Shown: positions 22,336-33,201 of the stretch, in pieces
Numbering within the stretch: position 1 is the first letter of the stretch
Layout of the letters: every line of letters starts with the position of its first letter
NCBI RefSeq assembly: GCF_038502225.1
Contig: NC_091308.1
Location: 24,767,716-24,831,715 of the forward strand
Origin: Cherax quadricarinatus
Taxonomy: Eukaryota > Arthropoda > Malacostraca > Decapoda > Parastacidae
DNA length: 64,000 bases
Direction of reading: 5' to 3'
The notes under the pieces: generated by a model
The model's database searches: none
The model's input: the letters and a program-made list of their open reading frames with translations, nothing else
What the model was told of the DNA's origin: nothing
Made by a program: the position numbers and the translations under genes

Positions 22336-24182
22336 ACCACACCAACACTCACTACCATGACGAGTCACCACAACACCACTCACTACCCTGACCAGTCACC
22401 ATCACACCACTCATTACCAGACACCATCACACCATTCACTACCATGACAAGTCACCACACCACTCACTACCATGACCAGTCACCACCACACCACTCATTA
22501 CCATGACCAGTCCCCACAACACCACTCACTACCATGACCAGTCACCACCACACCACTCACTACCATGACCAGTTACCACCACACCACTCACTACCATGAC
22601 CAGTCACCACCACACCACTCATTACCATGACCAGACACCATCACACCATTCACTACCATAACAAGTCACCACACCACTCACTACCATGACCAGTCACCAC
22701 CATACCACTCACTACCATGACCAGTTACCACCACACCACTCACTATCATGACCAGTCACCACCACACCACTCATTACCATGACCAGTCCCCACAACACCA
22801 CTCACTACCATGACTAGTCACCACCACACCACTCACTACCATGACCAGTCACCACCACACCACTCACTACCATGACCAGTCCCCACCACACCACTCACTA
22901 CCATGACTAGTCACCACCACACCACTCACTACCATGACCAGTCCCCTCCACACCACTCTACCATGAGTCACCACCACATTACTCACTACCATGACCAGTC
23001 ACCACCACACCACTCACTACCATGACCAGTCCCCACCACACCACTCACTACCATGACCAGTTACCACCACACCACTCACTACCATGACCAGTCACCACCA
23101 CACCACTCTACCATGAGTCACCACCACATTACTCACTACCATGACCAGTCACCACCACATCACACAATACCATGACCAGTCCTCACCACACCACTCACTA
23201 CCATGACAAATCACCACCACACCACTCACTAGCATGACCAGTCCCCACCACACCACTCACTACCATGACTAGTCACCACCACACCACTCACTACCATGAC
23301 TAGTCACCACCACACCACTCACTACCATGACCAGTCCCCTCCAAATCACTCTACCATGAGTCACCACCACATTACTCACTACCATGACCAGTCCCCACCA
23401 CACCACTCACTACCATGACCAGTCACCACCACACCACTCTACCATGACCAGTCACCACCACACCACTCTACCATGAGTCACCACCACATTACTCACTACC
23501 ATGACCAGTCACCACCACACCACTCACTACCATGACTAGTCTCCACCACACCACTCACTACCATGACAAGTCCCCTCCACACCACTCTACCATGAGTCAC
23601 CACCACATTACTCACTACCATGACCAGTCACCACCACACCACTCACTACCATGACCAGTCCCCACCACACCACTCACTACCATGACCAGTCACCACACCA
23701 CTCACTACCATGACCAGTCACCACCACACCACTCTACCATGAGTCACCACCACATTACTCACTACCATGACCAGTCACCACCACATCACACAATACCATG
23801 ACCAGTCCTCACCACACCACTCACTACCATGACAAATCACCACCACACCACTCACTACCATGACCAGTCCCCACCACACCACTCACTACCATGACTAGTC
23901 ACCACCACACCACTCACTACCATGACCAGTCCCCTCCACACCACTCTACCATGAGTCACCACCACATTACTCACTACCATGACCGTCACCACCACACCAC
24001 ACAATACCATGACCAGTCCTCACCACACCACTCACTACCATGACAAATCACCACCACACCACACACTACCATGAGTAGTCACTACCACACCATTCGATAC
24101 CATGACCAGTCTCCACCACACCACTCACTACCATGACCAGTCACCACCATACCACTCACTACCATGACCAGTCACCACCACG
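22336..24182. repeat. 31-bp minisatellite
   Basis: The unit is GACCAGTCACCACCACACC then ACTCACTACCAT, about 60 copies over 1.85 kb. Variants (CAGTCCCC, GACTAGTC, ACTCTACCATGAGT) recur in the same order in blocks of several units, for example near 22960, 23100, 23350 and 23580. This suggests higher-order duplication. Confidence 0.95.
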
Positions 24183-24485
24183 ACGTGTGTGCTGGAGACG
24201 CTCGTGTGCTTCGCCCGCAGGATGGCGAAGGGTACGTAACTACGTATGCCCCAGGTAAGGTGCGGCATCTTTACAGTGGCCGCAACCGCAGCCACAGCCG
24301 CCACGCTACCGCACCCACGCCACGGCTCGCCAACTCCATTCTGACTCACTCGTGTGATTGCTACCAACATTCCTGCAACATGAAGCGTGCAGGCACAGTC
24401 TGATGGATCGGTAAACTGCGCGATGTCTGGAATCATGTCTAGCCGAGTGAGCAACCTCAATACTTAGAGATAAAATTCATACATT
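24183..24485. other. GC-rich single-copy-like stretch
   Basis: 24200-24240 contains CTTCGCCCGCAG before GATGGCG and, 36 bases later, CAG/GTAAGGT, which resembles a short exon with splice sites. This is too little to call a gene. Confidence 0.2.
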
Positions 24486-24498
24486 TGTTTACTCGTCT

Positions 24499-24567
24499 CC
24501 ACCAGCGCAGACTTGAACCCGGGTTCTTGGGTTGTGAGTCCAGGGCGTTACCACTGAGCTACTAGCC
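24499..24567 (-). tRNA. tRNA-like sequence (probable SINE head)
   Basis: The minus strand begins GGCTAGTAGCTCAGTGGTAA and has CGGGTTCAAGTCTG as a B box. A CAC triplet falls where the anticodon should be, but the acceptor ends do not pair well. It is probably a decayed SINE head rather than a tRNA gene. Confidence 0.4.
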
Positions 24568-24609
24568 ACCAAAGCATTAAAACAGGTAAAGATAAGATAT
24601 ATACACTGA

Positions 24610-24700
24610 GAAGTGTATTTCTCTCAGTGTGTATATTCTGAGAATTTACTTTAATCCCTATTTCTGGGATTAAAGTATTCTTGTCTAGTAGTGGTGAGGT
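24610..24700. other. Two imperfect stem-loops
   Basis: TATACACTGAGAAGTG faces TCTCAGTGTGTATA, and ACTTTAATCCC faces GGGATTAAAGT. Origin unknown. Confidence 0.4.
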
Positions 24701-24730
24701 TAAGTGCAGCATTAATGACGCTGGTATAGT

Positions 24731-24797
24731 TCAGGAGGCTTTCAGCCTCATTAACATAATAACAGGAGGCTTTCAGCCTCATTAACATAATAACAGG
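24731..24797. repeat. Two tandem copies of a 33-bp unit
   Basis: CAGGAGGCTTTCAGCCTCAT then TAACATAATAA is repeated head to tail. Each unit contains the small palindrome GAGGCTTTCAGCCTC. Confidence 0.85.
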
Positions 24798-24873
24798 TAA
24801 AACACCGCTGAAATATACACATTCTAAAACCTGGCGACAAGTACGCTACATGTAATGACTCAGATGCTGACAG

Positions 24874-25422
24874 CAGAGTAACAGTTGAAAGTTAAGACAC
24901 TTGTGCAACATCTGGTTATCTTTATTGTAAACGTTTCGCCATCCAGTGGCTTTATCAATACAAATTCTTGGACATAATTAGAAAACAGAAGAACTATCTA
25001 CAAAAGATGAGGTAATCAGTCCTTGGAGGTGGTGTTTACAACACCGTGGTTGTAGAGATTCTGAAGCACAGGTAAGGAGACTGGCGCTTATATAGGCGTC
25101 AGTGAAGAGAGACGTGTAGCAGACGAGGGCATAGTCACTGGTCTGCTACACGTCTCTCTTCACTGACGCCTATATAAGCGCCAGTCTCCTTACCTGTGCT
25201 TCAGAATCTCTACAACCACGGTGTTGTAAACACCACCTCCAAGGACTGATTACCTCATCTTTTGTAGATAGTTCTTCTGTTTTCTAATTATGTCCAAGAA
25301 TTTGTATTGATAAAGCCACTGGATGGCGAAACGTTTACAATAAAGATAACCAGATGTTGCACAAGTGTCTTAACTTTCATCTTGTCGGTATTGTATACCT
25401 GTCTTGCACAGAGTAACAGTTG
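24874..25422. mobile_element. HP-B inverted dimer, perfect palindrome, with 14-bp TSD
   Basis: Arms 24886-25124 and 25141-25379 are reverse complements without a mismatch as I read them, around a 16-nt spacer GAGGGCATAGTCACTG. Each arm ends with the HP-B hairpin (TTGATAAAGCCACTGGATGG then CGAAAC) and AATAAAG. The right end alone carries the TTGTCGGTATTGTATACCTG tail. CAGAGTAACAGTTG occurs at 24874-24887 and 25409-25422 and is taken as the target-site duplication. Each arm has a TATATAAGCG box. No protein is encoded. Confidence 0.88.
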
Positions 25423-25429
25423 CAACGCT

Positions 25430-25547
25430 GCAACATAAATCTTATATTTACTAGCAAAGTTGTTATTTAGCAAACCTGACACATGAGGCAGTGTGCTGCT
25501 ACCTTACACTGTATGATAGTCACACAGTGGTATGAAAAGTTGTTTTC
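25430..25547. other. No gene recognised
   Basis: Short unassigned stretch. Confidence 0.4.
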
Positions 25548-25625
25548 CTGGTTGACTAGGCAAGCACCAGATGAACCTGGCCCAAGGCCGGGCTCCGCGA
25601 GTAGAAAATCTCTCTGAACTCATCA
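25548..25625 (+). pseudogene. LINE-B-type 3' terminus fragment
   Basis: GGTTGACTAGGCAAGCACCA then GATGAACCTGGCCCAAGGCC and GGGCTCCGCGAGTAGAAAAT, ending ACTCATCAAAAG. It is solitary, without coding sequence. Confidence 0.7.
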
Positions 25626-25974
25626 AAAGTATATCGTAGGTATTCCATCAGGCAGGATGGTGCTCATACAAGGTGTTACAATCTGCCAGCTTGAGCTGAG
25701 AGACTTCATCGGTAGGGCAATGAGGATATTGTTAAGTATTCTAGCCAGGGTTCACAGCTACGGCAGCTTCAAAGGTTTCCTTCCGGCATTGCTGGAGTTA
25801 ATATCACTAAAACAAACCGACCAGCGCGCTAACCACTGTACCATGCTAGCCTAATAAGATTCAGCCACAGACTCAAGTCGCATCACTTTTCAGAAGATAA
25901 CAGAAACAATGCTGAAGCAAATGTAGAAGTCCGGCAAGCGCTGGATCAACCAGATTGTGATAGATATGCAGGCC

Positions 25975-26065
25975 ATTGGACTTCCAGCAGCAACAGCATG
26001 GTTGACCAGGCAAGCACCAGAAGAGCCTAACCCAGGACTGGGCTACAGGAGTAGGTATTATGAAC
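25975..26065 (+). pseudogene. LINE-B-type 3' terminus fragment
   Basis: CCAGCAGCAACAGCATGGTT followed by GACCAGGCAAGCACCAGAAG and GACTGGGCTACAGGAGTAG. Upstream, 25920-25975 may be the decayed end of the coding part. Confidence 0.6.
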
Positions 26066-26750
26066 ACAGGTGTAGTCTAGTGGCTGCACACCTGGCTGTA
26101 GCACGATAACCACATAGGAACCAGCAAAAGGCAGCAGAGAGATTAAATACTTACAATTCCTTCACCAAATAGTAATCAGGTATGTAAAATATATACAGTA
26201 GACATGTACAATAAGGCGAATGCAAGCAAGAGATACGGTGAGAACCGTTGTGACTGAGAGGTACGTATGTCAAGGTTGATTCACAAGTGTACCAAATCGC
26301 TTCACAACTTTGACAGGCTTCCTTGTAAACGGCTGGGTGAACTAAGGTACTGGTATAACGAGGGGGCCCCTACTCGTTATACCCTTAGCACCTGGTTAAC
26401 TGGTCGGGAGGGAGCCTATATGGGCATGTGACATATACCTAATAAAATGTAAAATACTCTTAGCATGTCACAGTAGGAAAACTCTCGAAGTCCATCAAAG
26501 GTATATAAAAGGTATCCTTTCCAGAACACTAGAATGTCCATCGAAAAAGTCACAACTCTCCAAAACGACGTAAACTAAGTCTTCACGGAGCTACAGACGA
26601 CAATATATTGAGTACATATTAAAGGGAACAGATTAAAGAGTACAAATTAAACGGTAGAAAAGTCAACTACTCTAATAAACGAGTGTAATTACTATTAATA
26701 TATTTAGAACAGCGCTATGAGCTATAAAACACGTTTTGATATATATTTTT
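26066..26750. other. No gene recognised
   Basis: AT-rich. One clear hairpin (GGTATAACGAG facing CTCGTTATACC, 26351-26383, with GGGGGCCCCTA between) is seen. No frame of interest. Confidence 0.4.
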
Positions 26751-26754
26751 ACCT

Positions 26755-26850
26755 GTGACCAGTTTCGAGAGTTTCCCCCCACCCAGGCAGCCCCGGCCTT
26801 CTCTGTTGACAGCCTGTTCAACCAGGCTGTTGCTATTGTAACATCAAGCA
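26755..26850 (-). pseudogene. LINE-B-type 3' terminus fragment
   Basis: GTTTCGAGAGTTTCCCCCCA then GCCTGTTCAACCAGGCTGTT. Decayed, minus orientation. Confidence 0.5.
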
Positions 26851-27079
26851 AAATTCAAAAAACCTTTACCTTGCGTTCCATATATCCACTGGACTCTAGT
26901 AAAGTCCACTGTTTATTAATGTTGGTAGAATTACCTACAATATGTTAGGTAAAAGGACACAAGTGCAACTAATGTGACATTTTATTGTGGCAACGTTTCG
27001 CTCTCCAGGAGCTTTTATCAAGCTGTTACAAACAATGCATCGACACAGAGGGTATATATAGGCTCAGAGTGAGGTGTAA

Positions 27080-29155
27080 TACTAGTGGTAGTATTAGTAG
27101 TAGTAGTAATTATAATAGTTGTAGCAGTAATATTAGTTGTAGTAGTAGTAATAATACTAGTTGTAGTAGTAGTAATACTAGTTGTAGTAGTAGTAGTAAT
27201 ACTAGTTGTAGTAGTAGTAGTAATACTAGTTGTAGTAGTAATACTAGTTGTAGTAGTAGTAATACTAGTTGTAGTAGTAGTAATAATACTAGTTGTAGTA
27301 GTAGTAGTACTAGTTGTAGTAGTAGTAATACTAGTTGTAGTAGTAGTAGTAATAATACTAGTTGTAGTAGTAGTAGTAATAATACTAGTTGTAGTAGTAA
27401 TACTAGTTGTAGTAGTAGTAGTACTAGTTGTAGTAGTAGTAATACTAGTTGTAGTAGTAGTAATACTAGTTGTAGTAGTAGTAGTAATACTAGTTGTAGT
27501 AGTAGTAGTAGTAATACTAGTTGTAGTAGTAGTAGTAGTAATACTAGTTGTAGTAGTAATACTAGTTGTAGTAGTAGTAATACTAGTTGTAGTAGTAGTA
27601 GTAATACTAGTTGTAGTAGTAATACTAGTTGTAGTAGTAGTAATACTAGTTGTAGTAGTAGTAATACTAGTTGTAGTAGTAGTAGTAGTAATACTAGTTG
27701 TAGTAGTAGTAGTACTAGTTGTAGTAGTAGTAATACTAGTTGTAGTAGTAGTAGTAATACTAGTTGTAGTAGTAGTAGTAGTAATACTAGTTGTAGTAGT
27801 AGTAATACTAGTAGTAGTAGTAGTAGTAGTAATACTAGTAGTAGTAGTAGTAATACTAGTTGTAGTAGTAGTAGTAATACTAGTAGTAGTAGTAATACTA
27901 GTAGTAGTAATACTAGTAGTAGTAGTAGTAATACTAGTTGTAGTAGTAGTAGTAATACTAGTTGTAGTAGTAATACTAGTTGTAGTAGTAGTAATACTAG
28001 TAGTAGTAGTAATACTAGTTGTAGTAGTAGTAGTAATACTGGTTGTAGTAGTAGTAGTAATACTAGTTGTAGTAGTAATACTAGTTGTAGTAGTAGTAAT
28101 ACTAGTTGTAGTAGTAGTAGTAATACTAGTTGTAGTAGTAGTAGTAATACTAGTTGTAGTAGTAGTAGTAATACTGGTTGTAGTAGTAGTAGTAATACTA
28201 GTTGTAGTAGTAGTAGTAATACTAGTTGTAGTAGTAGTAGTAATACTAGTTGTAGTAGTAGTAGTAATACTAGTTGTAGTAGTAGTAGTAATACTAGTTG
28301 TAGTAGTAATACTAGTTGTAGTAGTAGTAATAATACTAGTTGTAGTAATACTAGTTGTAGTAGTAGTAGTAATACTAGTTGTAGTAGTAGTAGTAATACT
28401 AATTGTAGTAGTAGTAATAATACTAGTTGTAGTAGTAGTAGTAATACTAATTGTAGTAGTAATAATACTAGTTGTAGTAGTAGTAATACTAGTTGTAGTA
28501 GTAGTAGTAATACTAGTTGTAGTAATAGTAATACTAGTTGTAGTAGTAGTAGTAATACTAGTTGTAGTAGTAGTAATAATACTAGTTGTAGTAGTAGTAG
28601 TAATACTAGTTGTAGTAGTAGTAGTAATACTAGTTGTAGTAGTAGTAGTAATACTAGTTGTAGTAGTAGTAATAATACTAGTTGTAGTAGTAGTAGTAAT
28701 ACTAGTTGTAGTAGTAGTAGTAATACTAGTTGTAGTAGTAGTAGTAATAGTTGTAGTAGTAGTAATAATACTAGTTGTAGTAGTAGTAGTAGTAATACTA
28801 GTTGTAGTAGTAATAATACTAGTTGTAGTAGTAGTAGTAGTAATACTAGTTGTAGTAGTAATACTAGTTGTAGTAGTAGTAGTAATACTAGTTGTAGTAG
28901 TAGTAATAATACTAGTTGTAGTAGTAGTAATACTAGTTGTAGTAGTAATACTAGTTGTAGTAGTAGTAGTAATACTAGTTGTAGTAGTAGTAATACTAGT
29001 TGTAGTAGTAGTAGTAATACTAGTTGTAGTAGTAATACTAGTTGTAGTAGTAGTAATAATACTAGTTGTAGTAATACTAGTTGTAGTAGTAGTAGTAATA
29101 CTAGTTGTAGTAGTAATACTAGTTGTAGTAGTAATACTAGTAGTAGTAGTAGCAG
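27080..29155. repeat. Compound (TAG)n array, 2.1 kb
   Basis: ACTAGTTG followed by 2-6 TAG triplets and TAATA is repeated well over 100 times. It lies inside the 3' UTR of the minus arm of PLE-2. The frames of 700 or more codons on both strands contain only Ser/Asn/Thr/Cys, Val/Ile/Leu or Thr/Ile/Ser and are artefacts of the triplet period. Confidence 0.97.
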
Positions 29156-29364
29156 TAATACAATATGGTAGAACCATCAACTTGTACATGAGTAAAAGGT
29201 TATAAAAGCTATTACTTGGGTAACATAAAAATAATTTAGACAAATATTTTTCTTAGTGGTTGGATTTGAGAATGTTTCAGTGTTGCTCCTCTGTTGTGTT
29301 CTTGTGTAGTACTAGCAGCAGAGACTATGTGATGGCAGGTTTATTGTCTCGAGGACGAATTTTG

Positions 29365-29562
29365 CTAATACTTCAGAGAGGGTGAAGCTGCCTTCATTTT
29401 ACTTGTGTTAGAAACAGCAATTAATGATGATTCAAGGCATTTAGGTCTGCAGAAATTAGGTTCTCTCATCACTAGTCGGGCGTAGTTGAATTTCATGAGG
29501 TGATTGGTGGAATTCCGGTGTTGTACGCAGGTGTTGTTCAAGTTATCATTCCTACATACGAA
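29365..29562 (-). pseudogene. PLE-2 minus arm: GIY-YIG C-terminal end
   Basis: Encodes CRNDNLNNTCVQHRNSTNHL and MKFNYARLVMRE, matching 30820-30920 of the plus arm. It is truncated at its 5' end where it meets the plus arm (about 29562, at ATTCCTACATACG). Confidence 0.85.
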
Positions 29563-30300
29563 CCCATCAGCACACAACAGTGGGAGACACTCACCAAAGA
29601 TTTTCTATACAAAACCAGACAAATACTCATTAGTAAAAGGAAGAAACTTCTGTACCTGATACCCAACAACCCTAAATCAGCATGCATGTATAGTTTACCA
29701 AAGACCCATAAACATAATATTCCTCTCAGACCTATAACATCAGGTATAGGCAGTGTACCACACAAACTAGCTGGAGTTCTTGCCAAACATCTTTCCTGCC
29801 TTCTGGGGACCATCAGCCCCGCTCATCTTAAACATTCAGGCGACCTTCTCAACCGCATCAGAAACCTCTCCATCTGACACTAAATAGTTTGGAAGTAACT
29901 TCTCTCTTCACTAAAGTACCTACCACACAAGCCATTGATGTTCTACCTCCCGGAGATTTTGTCGACTTGATTGAACTCTGCATTAATTCCAATTGCTTTT
30001 CTTTCAATAACAGGCTCTACAAACAAACCTATGGTATGGGAATGGGGTTCCCCATCAGCGCCGTCTTAGCCAACTTCTATATGGAGCACCTGGAGGCTGA
30101 ACACTTCATCATCATCCCCTCCAGCGTCACTTGGTTACGTCATGTGGACGACGTCCTCATAATAACTTCCAAATGTTTTGATGTGCGGAATCTTCAGGCA
30201 AGGCTCAACGCAGCTGAACCGGCCATCCAGTTTACACTAGAAAAAGAGTCCAATGACTAGCTACCTTTTCTAGATGTTCTCATTCACAAAGTAGATAATC
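29563..30300 (+). pseudogene. PLE-2 reverse transcriptase
   Basis: 29563-29874 encodes ISTQQWETLTKDFLYKTRQI, then CMYSLPKTHKHNIPLRPITS and LAGVLAKHLSCLLG, the Penelope RT fingers. After stops near 29878, 29889-30257 encodes MEVTSLFTKVPTTQAIDVL, YKQTYGMGMGFPISAVLANF, YMEHLEAEHF and WLRHVDDVLII, the palm with VDD catalytic residues (HVDD instead of YVDD). A further shift leads to LPFLDVLIHK and FQVYRKPTNKN up to 30340. The N terminus before ISTQQW is missing because of the dimer joint. It would make cDNA in a functional element; here it is broken by at least three lesions. Confidence 0.88.
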
Positions 30301-30674
30301 TAAGATTTCAAGTTTACCGTAAACCTACCAACAAAAATGTCTCACCCACTTCTATTCCAGTCAAGATACTAAGACCAAAAGAGGCATCAGCATCGGATTT
30401 TTCCTAAGAGCATTCCGAATTTGTAGTCCTGAGTTTCTTGACGAGGAATGTACTTACATAATGTACTTACATACACCAAACCTTCACGGATCTACATTTT
30501 CCCTCCGTTTTCATCAATGACTGCAAGAGGAGAGCTCTTCAGATCATCAATTCTCCATACACCAACACCACTCCTAACAAACTTATAATCCTTCCCAACA
30601 GCCAGGTTGCGCTGAACATTACCAAGGTACTCACAAAAGCTAACACTAGAGTCGCCATCGCATCCAGCACTTCC

Positions 30675-30941
30675 ATGAGGGATCTAACCAGGACAAAATC
30701 GATCTACCATGAATCTGTCAATACAGGAGTTTACATCATACCTTGTGGAGGCTGTGACAAGATATATGTAGGTGAAACAGCAAGGAACCTCAAAACATGC
30801 CTCAATGAACACATTAACGCATGTAGGAATGATAACTTGAACAATGCCTGCGTACAACACCGGAATTTCACCAATCACCTAGTGAAATTCAACTACGCCC
30901 GACTAGTGATGAGAGACATAAATGCCTTGAATCATCATTAA
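30675..30941 (+). pseudogene. PLE-2 GIY-YIG endonuclease
   Basis: An open frame encodes NTGVYIIPCGGCDKIYVGET, ARNLKTCLNEHINACRNDNL and NNACVQHRNFTNHLVKFNYA. It has GVY and YVG (the GIY-YIG pair), the Cys-Cys linker typical of Penelope (IPCGGC), then a Cys at the usual Arg position (LKTC for LKTR) and the His of LNEH. The Arg loss suggests an inactive nuclease. It sits downstream of the RT as in Penelope elements. Confidence 0.87.
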
Positions 30942-31289
30942 TCGCTGTTTCTAACACAATCAAGCAAAATAAAGGCATCATTTCTGAAGTATTTGCAAAA
31001 ATCCTCCTCAAAACAATAAACCCTGTCATCACATAGTCTCTTCTGCTAATACTACACAAGAACATAACAGAAGAGGAACACTGAAACAGACATTCTTAAA
31101 TCCAGCCACTAACAGAAATATTTGTCTAAACTACTTTTATGCTGCCCAAGTAATAGCTTTTATAACCTTTTACTCATGTGCAAGTTGATTGTTCTACCAT
31201 ATTGTATTATTAATACTACTACAACTAATATTATTACTACTACCACTAGTATTACACCTCACTCTAATCCTACATATACCCTCTGTGTT

Positions 31290-31552
31290 CATGTATTGTT
31301 TGTAACAGCTTGACAAAGCTCCTGGAGAGCGAAACGTTGCCACAATAAAATGTCACATCAGCTGCACTTGTGTCATTTCACCTAACAAAGCCCAGTGTGT
31401 CACCGACAATACTGTAACTCAGTGATAAGCATGAGGTACACATGAAACTAGCCGTTCACAGGTGCACAATAAACTAGCCGTTCATGTACACATTAAACTA
31501 GCCGTTCAGGTGCACAAAGTAATCGTTCAGGTGCACAATAAACTAGACGTTC
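31290..31552 (+). repeat. Direct repeat, left copy (HP-C end plus flank)
   Basis: From CATGTATTGTTTGTAACAGC through the HP-C hairpin (31310-31335), AATAAAATGTC and the CTAGCCGTTCA units. It is repeated at 33368-33655 with a handful of differences (for example CACAGGTGC against CACAAGTGC). The right copy has one more 24-bp unit. Confidence 0.85.
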
Positions 31553-31613
31553 ACGAGTCACACAGAGGTACGTACTGTTCAGCATCACAGTCCAGCACCA
31601 CGTGGACAGACAC

Positions 31614-32702
31614 ATGGCTTCCGCCGAAAGGAAGAGGTCACGATGTTCCAGGGACACGACGGATGACTCGGATTTAGAAATGTGGGGCGCAATCCTAGCG
31701 AAGAAGTTGCGAGACCACTCCGTGTCATCAGAGGAAAAGTCTCCAGATCTGACAAGCCTAAACATGCAGCCAGCGAATACGGAAGGATGGATCAATGTGA
31801 AGAGTAAGACACGCCGTCCCTCCAAGGAGCAGGTAAACCAGCTCAAATCCCCTTCCAGATTCAAGGTAAAGGCTTATGGGGAACACAAAACCCACTATGG
31901 CGTGGTTACACACCTGGAAACACGGCACAAACTGAGGTTCAAGATACGGTTCAACCTGAGGGGAGAACCAATACTGACTCCTATCAACAGGGAAATGCGT
32001 ATCACCTTGAAGAAAATCATGGAGACAGACCGCTCCTTCACCCTGGAGGAACTGGATTCTCGGCAGGTCACCAAGGGTGTAGTGATGCGATACCCGCTAA
32101 TGATGCCAATCGAGACAGTAGCAGCTCACCCCAGTGTCGTGTCAGCTCAGCGTCTCAAGGCAAAGTCGGCAGGCAACGCACCAACCCGGCAGGTCTTCAT
32201 TCAGCATGTAGGACCGCTGCCATCCCAGCTGGACCTCGGTTCTTGGGGCAGGTACGATGTCAGGACCTTCACGGCAGAACCAGTTCGCTGTTTCAAGTGC
32301 CAGCGTTACGGACACCTGGGTGCACTCTGTCTGAACAGAGTAGTCTGGGGTGTCTGCAGCCAGCCCCACCCTACCGAGGAATGCATCACCAAGCTGAAGA
32401 ATGCATGGCCACCCACTCCACGATGCCCGAATTGCAGGCAGAAACACCATGCCTGGAACCCTCGATGCCCCGAGAGGCTCACTAGAATTCGTGAGGCCTG
32501 GAAGACGCCAACGACGAGACAGCAGGTTACGGCAGAGCATTACCCTCAGCAGACAATGGGTGCAGAGAATCCTGCCATACTGCAGAACTCTCATCAGGCA
32601 ACCCAACTCAATGCCCAGGAATTTCCGACCCTTGAAGACTCAACCAGGCGTCATGAACAGGAGCACCCTCCCCCACTACCGCAACGAAGAACAAAAACAT
32701 GA
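31614..32702 (+). CDS. Gag-like ORF1 with zinc knuckles
   Basis: The first ATG at 31614 (MASAERKRSRCSRDTTDD) gives 362 residues. The N-terminal third is acidic and basic. A middle block (FKVKAYGEHKTHYGVVTHLE, then FNLRGEPILTPINREMRITL and YPLMMPIETVA) looks like the RNA-recognition-like region of LINE ORF1 proteins. Zinc knuckles follow near residue 225: VRCFKCQRYGHLGALC, CSQPHPTEEC and RCPNCRQKHHAWNPRCPER. This is the gag type of I/Jockey-group LINE ORF1. The frame stops at TKT while the next frame continues with similar content, so a frameshift near 32640-32710 is likely. It would bind element RNA in the cytoplasm. Confidence 0.8.
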   Translation: MASAERKRSRCSRDTTDDSDLEMWGAILAKKLRDHSVSSEEKSPDLTSLNMQPANTEGWINVKSKTRRPSKEQVNQLKSPSRFKVKAYGEHKTHYGVVTHLETRHKLRFKIRFNLRGEPILTPINREMRITLKKIMETDRSFTLEELDSRQVTKGVVMRYPLMMPIETVAAHPSVVSAQRLKAKSAGNAPTRQVFIQHVGPLPSQLDLGSWGRYDVRTFTAEPVRCFKCQRYGHLGALCLNRVVWGVCSQPHPTEECITKLKNAWPPTPRCPNCRQKHHAWNPRCPERLTRIREAWKTPTTRQQVTAEHYPQQTMGAENPAILQNSHQATQLNAQEFPTLEDSTRRHEQEHPPPLPQRRTKT

Positions 32703-33201
32703 GGAGCAAGCGGCGCCAACAGGAAACATCTGGGCAACGCAATCAGCAGACGGCACTACACGAGCCCCCACCGGCCTCCTTGCCAGGCGCAGCCATTATG
32801 CAGGTTGTGCCTGCACCTCACTAGCAGATGCCGGGTACACAACTGGGCATACAGCAACAGGCCACGGTGTGCACAGTGAAGAAATACAACCCTCAGCAGT
32901 CCCCACAGATTACAACAGCCCAGATAATATCCACTGCTTCGAACCCACCGACAACGCAGGCCCTCAACAGAGAGGATCTCATCTCTTAACTCATCTCTTA
33001 ACACTCACCAAGGCATTCACGGATATTATCTGCAACACAATCACCTCCACGGAACAACAGAGCATGTTCCGGCAGATGGTCAGCACACTCCTGAGGGTGT
33101 GTTTACTGACAGAGCAGGAAACAGTGGATGCCATGAATCTGCAGATTATCAGAGTGGACAGAGACCAGTCTCCAGCTCAGGAAACAGCTGAGATGGAGTA
33201 A
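32703..33201 (+). CDS. Probable ORF1 C-terminal part, shifted frame
   Basis: In the +1 frame the sequence continues GNIWATQSADGTTRAPTGLL, then LTLTKAFTDIICNTITSTEQ, QSMFRQMVSTLLRVCLLTEQ and ETVDAM to a stop. The helical end domain would be the natural C-terminus of ORF1. Alternatively it is a programmed shift. Confidence 0.5.

Larger units (their letters stand above)
26901..31398. mobile_element. PLE-2: head-to-head inverted dimer
   Basis: The plus arm (29563-31386) runs from the RT through GIY-YIG and 3' UTR to the HP-C hairpin and AATAAAATGTC end. The minus arm (26913-29562) is a 5'-truncated inverted copy starting inside the GIY-YIG domain (RNDNLNNTCVQHRNSTNHLM) with the same 3' UTR and hairpin. 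The outer ends are AAAGTCCACTGT (26901-26912) and AAAGCCCAGTGT (31387-31398), a possible 12-bp target duplication with two mismatches. The minus arm holds a 2.1-kb TAG array where the plus arm has only about 50 bp of related triplets (31206-31255). Confidence 0.85.

Noticed and set aside
24190..24250. Short exon with splice sites (CAG/GATGGCG ... CAG/GTAAGGT)
   Set aside because: Only 35 bp, no partner exons, and such strings are common.
27018..29243. Reading frames of 700 or more codons on both strands across the TAG array
   Set aside because: They contain only three or four amino acids and follow directly from the triplet repeat; all lie inside a PLE 3' UTR.
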